Shown here: one piece after another, positions 1 to 9,982 of the stretch
How positions within the stretch are numbered: position 1 is the stretch's first letter
How the letters are laid out: each line of letters opens with the position of its first letter
Assembly: GCA_963830165.1 (NCBI GenBank)
Contig: CAWHKZ010000002.1
Location: forward strand, 65,498-129,497
From: Bog-756 sp963830165
GTDB lineage: Bacteria; Actinomycetota; Acidimicrobiia; Acidimicrobiales; RAAP-2
Direction of reading: 5' to 3'
DNA: 64,000 bases
The notes under the pieces: model-generated
Seen by the model: the letters and a program-made list of their open reading frames with translations, nothing else
Databases searched by the model: none
What the model was told of the DNA's origin: nothing
Program-made: the position numbers and the translations under genes

Positions 1-797
1 GAGAGGTGGGGCTCGACGTAGTTGAGGATGTAGTTCTCGGCGAGGCCGATGGCGATGGCGGCGGCGAACGTCACCGGGATGTTCTTGAGCCGGCCGACGA
101 TGGCCGCCGCGTAGCCGCTGACCACCAGCAGGGTCATGGCCTCGATGCTGATCCCGGTGGTCTGAGTCGGCGCCAGCAGCACGCCGGACAGGGCGGCCAT
201 GAAGAAGCCGAGGATCCACCCGTACTGGCTCATGCGGTTGGGCGAGACCCCGGACATGGCGAGCAGCTCGGGGTCGTCGACCACGGCGCGCAGGGCGAAG
301 CCGGTCCGGGTCGAGTGGAAGACGGCCCGCAGCCCCACGGCCACGGCGACGGCCACGCCGATGATGAGGACGTACTGGTCCTGGATGTTGATGCCGACCA
401 GGCGGAACTGGCCGTTCACCATGGGTTCGACGGTGCGCTCCACGGTGGGCGACCAGATGACGGAGGCGGCTCCGGTGAGGATCACCATGAGGCCCAGGGT
501 GACCATGACCGGTCGCTCGGCCGAGGCTCCGTGGAGCCGCCGCATGAGGACCCGTTCGACGAACGCGCCGGCGATCGACGCGCCCAGGATCAGCACGATC
601 AGGAGGGCAACCAGCGTCGGCTGGTGGTGGGCGGAGACCAGCTCCCAGTACCCGAAGGCGGCGATCATGCCCACCGCGCCCTGGGCGAAGTTGAACACGC
701 CCGAGGTCGTGTACGTCACCACCAGGCCGGTGGCCGCGATGGCATAGCCGGCGCCGAGCATGACCCCGAACACCGTGAATTGGAGGAAATCGCTCAT
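1..797 (-). CDS. livH: Branched-chain amino-acid ABC transporter permease, LivH family (3' end outside window)
   Basis: Inner-membrane permease of a high-affinity branched-chain amino-acid (or related substrate) ABC importer. The visible 265 residues begin MSDFLQFTVFGVMLGAGYAI and are a run of hydrophobic helices with LivH hallmarks: an early GVFNFAQGA segment, a central TGFALRAVVDDPELLAMSG cytoplasmic loop that contacts the ATPase, and a GRLKNIPVTF segment near the edge. LivH proteins are about 290 residues, so only the C-terminal end is missing. It follows the substrate-binding protein gene by 71 bp on the same strand, the usual livK-livH order; livM, livG and livF would be expected beyond the left edge. 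The actual substrate cannot be read from the sequence. Confidence 0.88.
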   Translation of the reverse strand, partial: MSDFLQFTVFGVMLGAGYAIAATGLVVTYTTSGVFNFAQGAVGMIAAFGYWELVSAHHQPTLVALLIVLILGASIAGAFVERVLMRRLHGASAERPVMVTLGLMVILTGAASVIWSPTVERTVEPMVNGQFRLVGINIQDQYVLIIGVAVAVAVGLRAVFHSTRTGFALRAVVDDPELLAMSGVSPNRMSQYGWILGFFMAALSGVLLAPTQTTGISIEAMTLLVVSGYAAAIVGRLKNIPVTFAAAIAIGLAENYILNYVEPHL

Positions 798-868
798 GCC
801 GTCGCCTTCAGGTCCTGCATGTCCCCCCCCGGGAGCATCTGGTCATCCCTCGTGGTCGTGTCCGTTCC

Positions 869-2177
869 TCAGGTCCCGGGCTCGGTGACGTACTTGCCGT
901 CACACCGGAAGCCCTGGGTCGAGCCCGTGATCGGCGGATCGTCGGGCGACCGGACGTACTGCCCGTTGGTCACCGTGGCGATCAGGTAGCAGTTCGGCGG
1001 CGTCTTGGTCGCCGGGTCGGACGGTGCGTTGAATCCGCCCCCGTTGAACGAGGTGATCTTGCTCAGCGCCTGGAGCAGCGAGCCCCGGCTGGGGTCGCTG
1101 CCGGCGTTCTTCAGCGCCTGGACGAACAGGTCGGCGGACAGCCAGCCGTAGGCGGTGAAGAGGTCGGGGTCGAACCCGGGCGAGGCCACCTGGACCCAGT
1201 GCAGGAAGTTGCCCACCGCCGGCACCGACGACTCGTCGGTGCCGAGGTAGAGGGCGAGGTTCTGCGACAGGTAGGCGCCGTCCACGTTGGCGGCGCCGCC
1301 CGACGAGGGGATCAGCTGGCTCGAGTAGGTGGCCGCGCCGAGCAGGACCTGGGGGTGGTAGTTCTGCTGGGCCAGGGCCTTCAGGACCGACGAGGCGTAG
1401 TTGGCGGGCATCTGGTCCATGAAGATGATCTTCACCCCGGCGTTCTTCATGGCGATCACCTGCTGGGTGAAGTCCGTCTGCGTCGTGGTGTAGGTCTGCT
1501 CGGACACGAACTTGAAGCCGGCCTGCTCGGCGACGTACTGCTCGCCGTCCCACGTCTGGGTGGCCGAGGGCGAATCGGCCAGGAAGGCCCCGGCCTTGTC
1601 GGCGTCGGACTTGAACTTGTTGTAGTAGTAGTCCATCGGCCCCGAGGCCCAGCCGTCGGCCAGGGGGATCGGGCTGTACACGTTGGGCAGCTTGTTGGTG
1701 GCGTCGTCGAGGACCTGGGACACGTCGGGGAACCCGGGGTTCTCCTTCAGCACCGCGCCGCCGAAGCTGTCCTCGAGGGAGAAGTCGCCGACCAGGGCGA
1801 AGTCGTTCTGGAGGGCGTTCTCGGTGGCCTGCTTGTTACCGGCGCCCGTGAAGCCGTCGTCGGCGCCGTTCAGCACGAGCTTGCGACCGTTCACCCCGCC
1901 CGTCGAGTTGACGTAGTCGAAGTAGGCCTGGGTGCCGACCTGGGCGCCCTTGAAGAGCCCCAGCGAGAGGGTGGAGACGTTGGCCACCTGGATCGAGGTC
2001 GCGCTCGACACCGGTGTGATCGGAGAAGGCGCTCGACGGGATCTTGCTCGAGCCCGACGACCCCGACGTGGTGGCCGTCGCGGACGAGTTGGTGGAGCTG
2101 CAGGCCGCGGCTCCCAGGCCCACCACCAGCACCATCGTCAGCGCGGCGGTACGACTCTTCCAGAATCCTGAGCGCAA
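869..2177 (-). CDS. ABC transporter substrate-binding lipoprotein, branched-chain amino-acid type (one frameshift)
   Basis: Extracytoplasmic periplasmic-binding-fold receptor that delivers ligand to the adjacent LivH permease. I place the start at a TTG preceded by AAAGGGGGA, which gives a compact lipoprotein signal: basic FWKSR, a hydrophobic core, then LGAAAC with Cys26 as the lipidation site and a Ser/Thr-rich linker. The mature part shows the family's LKGAQVGTQAYFDYVNSTGG segment and ends with a C-rich tail. The reading frame breaks at about 2010-2020, just after the linker; an extra base there splits the signal peptide from the receptor domain. Both halves are well preserved, so I read this as a sequencing indel. 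Ligand unknown. Confidence 0.82.
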
Positions 2178-2369
2178 GGCTCCCCCTTTGAACGATTCCC
2201 TTGTGTCCGGACAGACGACCGTGTCCCACACCGGCGTTCGACCGGCCCGACACGAATAGTTGACTCTACGTCAGAAACTCAGGCCCGTGTCCAGCTTCGG
2301 GCGGCATTTCTGCGACCCTGCCGGTGTCCGGTCCCACGCGCGAATCTAGGGCACCCGGAACGCCTGTGG

Positions 2370-3618
2370 TCAGCGGGCCACCCGGGCGCGGACGCCCTCG
2401 AGGAAGCGCACCGCCCCGAGCGTCGTCCTGCGGGACCGGATGGACAGGAGCACGTCGAAGGCGTGCTGGGAACGGGGCAGTTCGAGGTAGGCGACCGGCG
2501 ACGACGAGGTCTCCCGCAGCCGGGCGGCGAAGCGCCGCCCGACCTGGGGAGGCACCAGCGTGTCGTTCCTCCCCTGGACCACGAAGAACGGTGGCGCCCC
2601 CGGGGTGATCCTCTGGTCGGGCGATGCCCGGTCGTAGACCGGGGTGTGGTCGACGTAGGGCAGCTTCATGACCCGCTTCTCCAGGAGCTCCATGATCCCG
2701 TGCCCATAGGCTCCCTCGGCCTCGGGTGAGCCCGTCATGTCGTGGACCCCGTAGAACGGGAGGCAGGCGTCGACCGACGTGTCGGCGTCCTCGAACCCGG
2801 GCTGCCACTCGGGATCGTTGGCGGTCAGGGCGGCGAGCGCCGACAGGTGCCCGCCGGCCGACCCCCCCGACACGGCCAGGAAGGACGCGTCCCCCCCGTA
2901 GTCCGCGATGTGCTCCCTCACCCAGGCCAGGGCCCGCTTGCAGTCGACGATGTGGTCCGGCCAGGTGGCCTTGGGGCTGAGGCGGTAGTTGATGGCGACG
3001 CAGACCCAGCCCGCGCTGGGCCAGCTCGTGCATCATCGGGATCCCCTGCTCCCGCTTGTCCCCGATCACCCAGGCGCCGCCGTGGATGTAGAGGAGCACC
3101 GGGGCGCCCGACGGCGGGTCGGTGCGGCGCACCAGGACGTCAAGCTTGTGGCGGTAGATCCCGTCGCCCACGTAATCGACGTTGCGGAAGCGGCGGATCC
3201 GCCCGAACCGGAAGGGGACGGCCACCACCAGGCGCCACCAGGTCGCCCAGGCCGGTGACAGGTCGACGCCCTCGGCCCGGATCGGACCGCCCGAGGCCGT
3301 GTCGAGGGCCGCGTCCACCAGGCCGGCGGAGCGGTGGGCGGTGACGGCCAGGCCGGAATAGGCGACCACGGCCGCCAGCCCGAGCACCAGCGCCAGCCAC
3401 CACACCGGCCCGTGGGCCGGGACCTCGGTGCCGAGCGCCGCGGTGCCGGCCAGGACCACCACCGCGGCGTGGACGGGGAGCTCGCCCACGAGGAACGCGG
3501 CGACGAACGTCACCACACCGAACGGCTCCTTGCGGATCGGCGCATAGGTCAGCAGGGCCAACGCCGCCGCCACCACCGTGAAGGCCAGGAATGCCCAGAG
3601 CACCCCTCCATCAAACAC
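2370..3618 (-). CDS. Membrane-anchored alpha/beta hydrolase, HSL/LipW-like esterase (one frameshift)
   Basis: Probable carboxylester hydrolase of the hormone-sensitive-lipase family, anchored in the membrane. Residues 1-95 hold about three hydrophobic helices. The catalytic domain follows with the oxyanion-hole motif HGGAW (about 179-183), nucleophile elbow GGSAGG (Ser about 253), and late GRNDTLVPP and SQHAF segments that would supply Asp and His. The frame breaks at about 3010, where an extra G in a GGG run splits the HGGAW half from the GGSAGG half; removing it restores a continuous RGWVCVAINYRLSP segment. It is divergent from the WS/DGAT gene across about 140 bp, suggesting linked lipid metabolism. 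Confidence 0.8.
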
Positions 3619-3758
3619 CGTCGGTGGCCACGCCGGGGAACCGGTGGTGGATCGGGCGGGCCCGGTGGGGCATCATCGGTGCCACCGGCCCCGGCCGGGC
3701 GGCGGCGGTCGGTGCGCCGCGGCGAGCGAGCGACCGACGAGGAGGGAGGGAGGGACGG

Positions 3759-5244
3759 ATGGAACCACTGAGCGGCCTCGACGCCAGCTTCCTCTACCTC
3801 GAGACGCCCACCCTCCACATGCACGTGGAGATGATCACCGTCTTCGACCCGTCCACCGTGCCCGGTGGCTACTCCTTCGCCAAGATGCAGGCCCAGATCG
3901 CCTCGCGCACCCACCAGGCCCCGGTGTTCCGCCGCCTGCTGGTCGAGGTCCCGCTCCGCCTCGGGCACCCCGTGTGGGTCGACGACCCCAACTTCGACAT
4001 CGACTTCCACGTCCGACGGACGGCCGTCCCCTCACCCGGGGGCCTGCTCGAGCTGGCCGACCTGGCCGCCGACATCGCCAGCCGTCAGCTCGACCGCTCG
4101 AAGCCGCTGTGGGAGATCTGGGTGGTCGAGGGCATCGAGGACGGGCGCATCGCCGTCATCGCCAAGATGCACCATTCCACGGTCGACGGCATGTCCGGCG
4201 CCGCCCTGCTGTCGGTGCTGTTCGACCTCGAGGTCGACCCGGGTCCGGAGCCCGAGCCGCCCGAGGTCGTGGGGGACACCCATATCCCCTCGAACGCGGA
4301 GCTCATCAGCGAGGCGATCGCCGCCCGGGTCTTCCGCCCCTTCGAGCTCACCCGCGACATCCTGCGCACGGGCCAGCGACTGCTCAACGTGCGCCGGGTC
4401 CGCAACGAACCCGAGCACCGGGCCCCCCAGTCCCGGGCCGCCCTCCCCCTGTCGGCACCGCGCACCTCGTTCAACAGCACGCTGTCCGGACGGCGCCAGG
4501 TGGCCCTGACGGCCATCGGACTGGCCGACGTCAAGCGCCTGAAGAACGCCACCGGGACGACCGTCAACGACGTGGTCCTGGCCGTGTGCACCGGCGCCCT
4601 CCGCCGGTTCCTGCTCGACGGCGACGAGCTCCCCGACAAGCCGCTGGTCGCGGTGGTGCCCGTGTCGGTGCACCCCGACGACGACGCCCCCTACGGCTCC
4701 AACAAGGTGTCGTCGATGTTCGTCCAGCTGCCGGCGCACCTCGACGACCCGCTCGAGCGCCTGATGGCCATCCGCGAGGGGACGAAGGGGGCCAAGGAGG
4801 AGCACAACGCCCTCGGCGCCGACATGCTCGTCAACTGGGCCCAGCACGCCTCCCCCAACACCTTCGCCGCCGCGGCCCGGCTGTACAGCCGGATGCGCCT
4901 GGCCGACCGCCACCGGCCGGTGGCCAACCTCATCGTCTCCAACGTCCCGGGTCCGGACTTCCCGCTGTACCTGGCCGGCGCCGAGATGGTCGCCGGGTTC
5001 CCCCTCGGCCCGGTGATGGACGGCCTCTGCCTCAACATCACGATCATGAGCTACCGCGGCACCCTCTACTGGGGCCTCATCTCATGCCCCGAGGACGATG
5101 CCCAGGGTGTGGCAGCTGGCCGCCGACATCCCCGCGGCACTCGACGAGCTGCTCGACGTGGCCGGGCTCCCTCCGGCCGAGTTCCGGTCGCGCCAGGCGT
5201 CCGAGGCGGTGGCCGCCGCGGCCGACGTGGCACCGGGCGGCTGA
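3759..5244 (+). CDS. Wax ester synthase/diacylglycerol acyltransferase (WS/DGAT), one frameshift near the 3' end
   Basis: Acyl-CoA-dependent O-acyltransferase that makes triacylglycerol or wax esters, the storage lipids of many actinobacteria. The N-terminus MEPLSGLDASFLYLETP is typical, and the condensing motif HHxxxDG is present as HHSTVDG (His138, His139, Asp143, Gly144). Later signatures include an SNVPGP segment and a NITIMSYRG segment. The start follows a strong GGAGGGAGGG ribosome site. An extra G at about 5105 shifts the frame; in the next frame the protein continues WQLAADIPAALDELLDVAGL and stops at 5244, giving about 495 residues, normal for the family. The esterase lies divergently upstream. 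Confidence 0.88.
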
Positions 5245-5279
5245 GGGCCCGTCCCGCCCGACCCGTCCCGCCGGTCCGC

Positions 5280-6431
5280 CTACGCCGGGGCGGCCACCGT
5301 CATCGACGTCGCCCCCTGGCACACCGGGACCGGTCGGCCGAACGACCCGAGCACGGGGTCGTAGGGGAACACGGTGCCGAGGCCGCTCACGACGAAGGCC
5401 CCCACCCCGTCAGGCCCGACCACGATGTCGGTCGGGTGGTCCGCGCCCGTCGCCGAGGCCGTGCCGCTGCCGGTCGGCAACCGGACCGGCTGGAGCGGCT
5501 GGGCGGGGAACGCCGTCAGTACCGTGTCGACCCAGTTGTCCGCCGAGTCGGCCACCAGCAGGCGGCTCCCGTCCGCGGTGACGGCCAGGGCGGCCGGGTC
5601 GGTGATGCCGAACGCGTCGAAGCTGGTCGCCGGGCCCACCAGCCCCGTGGCGGTGGCGACGGGCACCACCCGGCCGCCGAAGTCCGGCGAGCCCTGGCCG
5701 GCGACGTAGAGGGTGGCGCCGTCGGGTGAGACCACCAGGCCGTGGGGCGAGGAGACGGACGACACCGCGAGCCCGGTCACGATCGGTGGCCCGGCGGTGG
5801 CCGTGTCGGTGTCCACCGGGATCACGCCGTCGGGCACGAGGACGTAGAGGATGGCGGTCGTCGGGCTGAGGGCCATGCCGGACACCGTCCGTCCGGTCCC
5901 GAGGTCGAGGGGCTGGCCGACCGCGTGGGTGGCGATGTCGACGGGCACCACGGTGGTCCCGCTGGCCGCCAGCACGGTGCGGTCGTCGTGCATGACGGCC
6001 ACCGCGCCCGTGGGCCCGTGGCCGGGCAGCACGATCGGCGCCTCGGCCCGCTGGGTGGCCAGGTCGACGGGGATCAGCACGTTGCTGGTGGGCCGGCCCG
6101 GGGGCGTCGTCTGGGTGACCACGAAGGCCCACCGCCCGTCGGGGGACATGGCCACCGCGTAGTCGCCCAACGACGGCGTGCCGTCGACCGGGAGCGGAAT
6201 CGGCGCCTCGGGGATCCGGGACCGCAGCTCGACCGGGGTCAGCGCGTCGGGGCAGACGACGTACCCCACCGGTCCGGCGGTGGCGGCCGGGGTGCCCGCC
6301 ACGGTCGGCGAGTCGGGCGTGGCCACGATCGAGCACCCGGCCAGCAGGAGGGCGACGCCGGCCACCGGCGCGGCACGGAGGTGCCGCGTCCGCACCGCGG
6401 GCACGGTCCGGCTGCGTCGGGGGGCCTCCAT
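5280..6431 (-). CDS. Secreted lipoprotein with YncE/Lgl-like beta-propeller repeats
   Basis: A 383-residue exported protein. The N-terminus is basic (MEAPRRSRTV), followed by a hydrophobic stretch ending in VALLLAGC, a clear lipobox. The rest is built of repeated blade-like units of the type 'SPDGRWAFVVTQ', 'SPTTAILYVLVPDGVIPVDT', 'SPDGATLYVAG' and 'TADGSRLLVAD', the pattern of YncE-like beta-propellers found in many actinobacterial secreted proteins. No catalytic residues are evident; such proteins may bind ligands or act in the cell envelope, but the function here is unknown. A much longer open frame runs upstream in the same frame, but the lipobox signal fixes the start. It is convergent with the WS/DGAT gene. 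Confidence 0.75.
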   Translation of the reverse strand: MEAPRRSRTVPAVRTRHLRAAPVAGVALLLAGCSIVATPDSPTVAGTPAATAGPVGYVVCPDALTPVELRSRIPEAPIPLPVDGTPSLGDYAVAMSPDGRWAFVVTQTTPPGRPTSNVLIPVDLATQRAEAPIVLPGHGPTGAVAVMHDDRTVLAASGTTVVPVDIATHAVGQPLDLGTGRTVSGMALSPTTAILYVLVPDGVIPVDTDTATAGPPIVTGLAVSSVSSPHGLVVSPDGATLYVAGQGSPDFGGRVVPVATATGLVGPATSFDAFGITDPAALAVTADGSRLLVADSADNWVDTVLTAFPAQPLQPVRLPTGSGTASATGADHPTDIVVGPDGVGAFVVSGLGTVFPYDPVLGSFGRPVPVCQGATSMTVAAPA

Positions 6432-6517
6432 AGGTGGGCCCGACCCTAGCGACGGCGCCCGGGCACCGTAAGAGCGCCGGGCCCGCGGGCAGTGCCGGGC
6501 GCCGGGCCCGGCCCGGC

Positions 6518-7462
6518 TCAGGCGGTGGCCGCCATCGATCCGTGCCGGGCGGCGTCGGCCACCGCGGCCAGCGCCTCGTCGAGCGGCGTGGCCTCGATCC
6601 CGAAGGTGGCCGTGCAGGCCGACGAGTCGAGGACGAAGGGCAGGTCGAACTGGTAGCGGGTCTCCTTTAGCTCGCGCATCTGGGCCGACACCACCCCGGC
6701 CACGGCCAGGGTGCCGGCCGAGTAGGTCCCGACGGTGGGCACCGGCCCGCCGGCGACCGCACAGAAGCGGGCGGCCAGCTCGCGCTGGGTCAGCGGCGGG
6801 ACGGTGGGCACGTGCCACGGCCGCCCCCACGCCCGCTCGTCGGTCCCGAGGACGGCGAGGGTGCGGCCGACGTCGGGCACGTACGTCCACGAGTGGGGGA
6901 CGTCGGGGTCGCCCAGCACCCGCACCTTGCGGCCGGCGAGCAACCGGTCGACGTTGCGGAAGAAGACGCTGGTCTCGACCACCCCGGGACCGAAGAAGTC
7001 CGACGCCCGGGCCGCGGTCACCCGGACCCGGCCGGCCCGGTGGGCCTCCAGCGCCACCTCCCACATGGCCGCCCGGACCCGCCCCTTCGTGCCCGTCGAC
7101 GCCAGGGCGTCGCCCTCGGTCATCGGGTGGTCCACCGGCCCGTAGGCGTAGAGGTTGTCCATGATCACGAGCACCGTGCCGGCCCGGGCCGCCACTTCGA
7201 GCATCGAGGCGGCCATGGGCGGCCAGAGCTCCGGCCACCGGTGGTACGGCGGGTTGGCGCAGTTGTACAGGGCGTCGGCCGCCCCCACGGCCCCGGCCAG
7301 GGCGGACGGGTCGGAGGCGTCGGCCGCCACCCGCGTGAGCCCCGGACCCTCGGGCCCCGATCCCGACCGGGTCACCAGGGTCACCTCGTGCCCGGCCCCG
7401 ATCAGGGCGTGCGCCGTGGCCGTGCCCACGGACCCTGCTCCGACGATGACGTGACGTCCCAT
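6518..7462 (-). CDS. NAD(P)-dependent epimerase/dehydratase-like (extended SDR) protein
   Basis: A 314-residue Rossmann-fold protein. The dinucleotide-binding loop is at the very N-terminus (VIVGAGSVGTATAHALI), followed by a basic specificity strand TLVTRSG that suggests NADP. DNLYAYGPVDHP carries a Tyr where the catalytic YxxxK would lie, but a clear Lys is not obvious, so it may be an atypical SDR of the NmrA/epimerase type. Substrate unknown. It is divergent from a TetR regulator, and two palindromes in the gap make regulation by that TetR protein likely, with this gene as the probable target. Confidence 0.8.
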   Translation of the reverse strand: MGRHVIVGAGSVGTATAHALIGAGHEVTLVTRSGSGPEGPGLTRVAADASDPSALAGAVGAADALYNCANPPYHRWPELWPPMAASMLEVAARAGTVLVIMDNLYAYGPVDHPMTEGDALASTGTKGRVRAAMWEVALEAHRAGRVRVTAARASDFFGPGVVETSVFFRNVDRLLAGRKVRVLGDPDVPHSWTYVPDVGRTLAVLGTDERAWGRPWHVPTVPPLTQRELAARFCAVAGGPVPTVGTYSAGTLAVAGVVSAQMRELKETRYQFDLPFVLDSSACTATFGIEATPLDEALAAVADAARHGSMAATA

Positions 7463-7481
7463 GTTGCTTCCTCCTTGTTGT

Positions 7482-7546
7482 GAGCACTGCTCTCGTTATT
7501 GACCAGTATTCACAGTTTCCTCCCCAATTGCAAGAGCAGTGCTCTT
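7482..7546. promoter_or_regulatory. Paired palindromic TetR-type operators
   Basis: Two related dyads lie between the divergent SDR and TetR genes. The right one (7532-7546) is a perfect palindrome around a central base, AAGAGCAGTGCTCTT. The left one (7482-7492) reads GAGCACTGCTC, the same core in the opposite orientation. The centres are about 52 bp apart, near five helical turns. TetR regulators commonly bind such 13-15 bp dyads in their own divergent promoter. The sites lie inside the longest possible TetR reading frame, which argues for a later TetR start. Confidence 0.72.
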
Positions 7547-7584
7547 CTATTGATCTGATGCTCTCGTCGTGGCAGGCTGAAGGC

Positions 7585-8373
7585 ATGCCCCCCGCCACCG
7601 GACTGCGGGCCCGCCTGCGGGCCGAGCTCACGATCGAGATCAAGGACGAGGCGCGCCGCCAGCTCGCCGCCGAGGGCGCCCCGGGCCTGTCCCTGCGGGC
7701 CGTGGCCCGTGCCCTCGACATGGCCTCGTCGGCCATCTACCGCTACTTCCCGAGCCGCGACGCCCTGCTGACCGCGCTCATCGTCGACGCCTACGACGCC
7801 GTGGGCGAGGCGGCCGAGGTGGCCGACGCCGGCTGTCGACGGGACGACTACTGGGGCCGGTGGCGGGCGGTCGGCCGGGCCATCCGCCGGTGGGCGCTCG
7901 ACAACCCCCACGAGTACGCGCTCGTCTACGGCTCGCCCGTGCCCGGGTACCGCGCGCCCGAGGACACGGTCGGGCCGGCCAGCCGGGTCATGCTCGTGAT
8001 GGCCCGCCTGGTCGAGGACGCCTCCCGGGCCGGCGCACTGGCGCGGTCGTCGTCCCCCGACCCGCTGCCCCCGATGGACGCCGACACGGTGGCCGCCGTG
8101 CGGGACCTCGTCGACCTCGCCTTCCCCGCCGCCTCCGACGACGTCGCCGTGCGGGCCGTGGCGGCATGGACCCAGCTGTTCGGCATGATCTCCTTCGAGC
8201 TGTTCGGCCACTTCCACAAGGTCGTCGGCGACGTGGACCCGGTCTACGACCGCACGCTGCTCGAGATGGGCCGGCTCATCGGCTTCGCCCCGCCCCGGGT
8301 GCCGCCACACCACGACACCAACGCCGACGCCGACCCACCGGACGGCGAGGAGGAGGTCTGGTACCTCGTGTGA
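7585..8373 (+). CDS. TetR-family transcriptional regulator with WHG-type C-terminal domain
   Basis: A 262-residue repressor-type regulator. The N-terminal helix-turn-helix spans about residues 25-60, with LSLRAVARALDMASSAIYRYF and then PSRDALLTALI, a textbook TetR pattern. The C-terminal region includes AWTQLFGMISFELFGHF, characteristic of the WHG ligand-binding domain. I chose the ATG at 7585 rather than an upstream start at 7480 because the upstream stretch contains the two palindromic operators and is not protein-like. It probably represses itself and the divergent SDR gene; the inducer is unknown. Confidence 0.85.
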   Translation: MPPATGLRARLRAELTIEIKDEARRQLAAEGAPGLSLRAVARALDMASSAIYRYFPSRDALLTALIVDAYDAVGEAAEVADAGCRRDDYWGRWRAVGRAIRRWALDNPHEYALVYGSPVPGYRAPEDTVGPASRVMLVMARLVEDASRAGALARSSSPDPLPPMDADTVAAVRDLVDLAFPAASDDVAVRAVAAWTQLFGMISFELFGHFHKVVGDVDPVYDRTLLEMGRLIGFAPPRVPPHHDTNADADPPDGEEEVWYLV

Positions 8374-8430
8374 CCGGCGGCGCATCGTTGCGACCGATGG
8401 CCGTCATCGTCTTCTGCGCCTGACGACATC

Positions 8431-8445
8431 AGGACCTTCGGCCCT
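8431..8445. promoter_or_regulatory. DevR (DosR)-like box upstream of the cyd operon
   Basis: AGGACCTTCGGCCCT lies 37 bp upstream of the cydA ATG. It matches the known mycobacterial DosR consensus GGGACTWWAGTCCC at about 10 of 14 positions and is partly dyad-symmetric. A 14/15 identical copy occurs at 15858-15872 in the same gene block, and a DevR-like response regulator is encoded 8 kb away. Function as a DevR site is inferred. Confidence 0.55.
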
Positions 8446-8482
8446 AGGTGACCTGGGGGTTCCGCTGGTTTCATCATCGGTG

Positions 8483-9963
8483 ATGACACTTCTCCTCTCC
8501 CGGTGGCAGTTCGGCATCACGACCGTCTTCCACTTCATCTTCGTCCCGCTCACCATCGGCCTCGCCCTGCTGCTGGCCATCATGCAGACGGCCGCGTACC
8601 GCTCCGCGGGGACGCCGCCAAGCAGGCCAAGTGGGAGCAGATGGCGGTCTTCTGGCGCCGCCTGTTCCTCATCAACTTCGCCATCGGCGTGGTGACCGGC
8701 ATCGTCCAGGAGTTCCAGTTCGGGATGAACTGGTCCGAGTACTCGCGCTACGTGGGCAGCGTGTTCGGCGCCCCGCTGGCCGTCGAGGCCCTGCTCGCCT
8801 TCTTCCTCGAGTCGACCTTCCTCGGGATCTGGATCTTCGGCAAGGACCGGGTGTCGGCCCGCATCCACCTGGCCTCCATCTGGCTGGTCAGCATCGGCAC
8901 GATGCTCTCGGCGTACTTCATCCTCGCCGCCAACGCCTGGATGCAGCACCCCGTCGGCTACAAGGTCGTGGGCAACCGGGCGGTGATGACCGACTTCTGG
9001 GCGGTCATGACCAACAGCACCCTGGTCAGCTCGTTCCTCCACGTCTTCACGGCGGCGCTGGTCACCGCGGCCATGCTCATGCTCGGCATCAGCGCCTGGC
9101 ACCTGCGCCGGTCGCAGAAGGCGGGCGACGGGCCGCACCCGGTGTTCGCGGCGTCGGCCAAACTGGCACTCGTCGTGGGCGTCATCGCCGTCGTCGCCAC
9201 CATGTTCTTCGGCGACAACCAGGCCCGGCTGATGGAGAAGCAGCAGCCGATGAAGATGGCCGCCGCCGAGGCCGTCTACAACACCCAGGACGGCGCCAGC
9301 TTCTCGCTGCTGACCATCGGCAACCTGTCCGGTGACCCCATCTTCCAGATCCGGATCCCCCATGCCCTGTCCGTGCTGGCCGACAACAGCTGGGACGGGC
9401 CCGTCCAGGGCATCAACCAGATCCAGGCCGACGAGACCGCCAAGTACGGCACGGGCAGCTACGTGCCGGTGCTGTGGGTGACGTACTGGACCTTCCGGAT
9501 CATGGTGGGCTGCGGGATCCTGATGTTCCTCGGTCTGCTCTGGGGCGTGTGGCTGCTCTACCGGAGGAAGCTCGACACGTCGAAGTGGTTCCTCCGACTG
9601 GCCGTGCCGGGCCTGGCGCTCCCCTTCATCGCCAACGCCACCGGGTGGATCTTCACCGAGGTCGGTCGCCAGCCCTGGGTGGTCTACGGGTTGCTGCGGA
9701 CGGCCAAGGGCGTGTCCCCCATCGGCACCGGCTACGTCGTCGCCACCCTCGTCGGCTTCACCGCCATCTACACGCTGCTGGCCGGCATCGACTTCGGGCT
9801 GATGGCCCGCTACGCCAGGTTGGACCCGGACGGCGTCGACGAGCACGGCCGGCCGACATCGGATGACGACGGCGCCGGTGGCCCCGGAGGCGACACCGAC
9901 GACGACGGCCAGTCCGAGCTCCCCGGCACGCACGACGACCGGGTCCCGGCCCTCATCTACTGA
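8483..9963 (+). CDS. cydA: Cytochrome bd ubiquinol oxidase subunit I (one frameshift)
   Basis: Large haem-bearing subunit of the high-affinity terminal oxidase, which oxidises quinol and reduces oxygen to water in the membrane. The N-terminal RWQFGITTVFHFIFVPLTIG carries the conserved haem-ligand His (His19 in E. coli). The Q-loop motif MEKQQPMKMAAAEA contains the quinol-site Lys and Glu; YWTFRIMVG carries the haem b558 Met; and GWIFTEVGRQPW is the family signature. The frame breaks at about 8606-8612, consistent with one missing G in the GCGGGG run; with it restored the protein is about 494 residues. A GTG three bases upstream is an alternative start. First gene of cydABDC, 20 bp before cydB. 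Confidence 0.93.
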
Positions 9964-9982
9964 GCGAGAGAGAGAACCGACC

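Noticed and set aside
5280..7736. An 818-codon open frame on the minus strand spanning two genes
   Set aside because: Only its last 383 codons are protein-like (lipoprotein signal and beta-propeller repeats); the first part is the shadow of the SDR gene in another frame.
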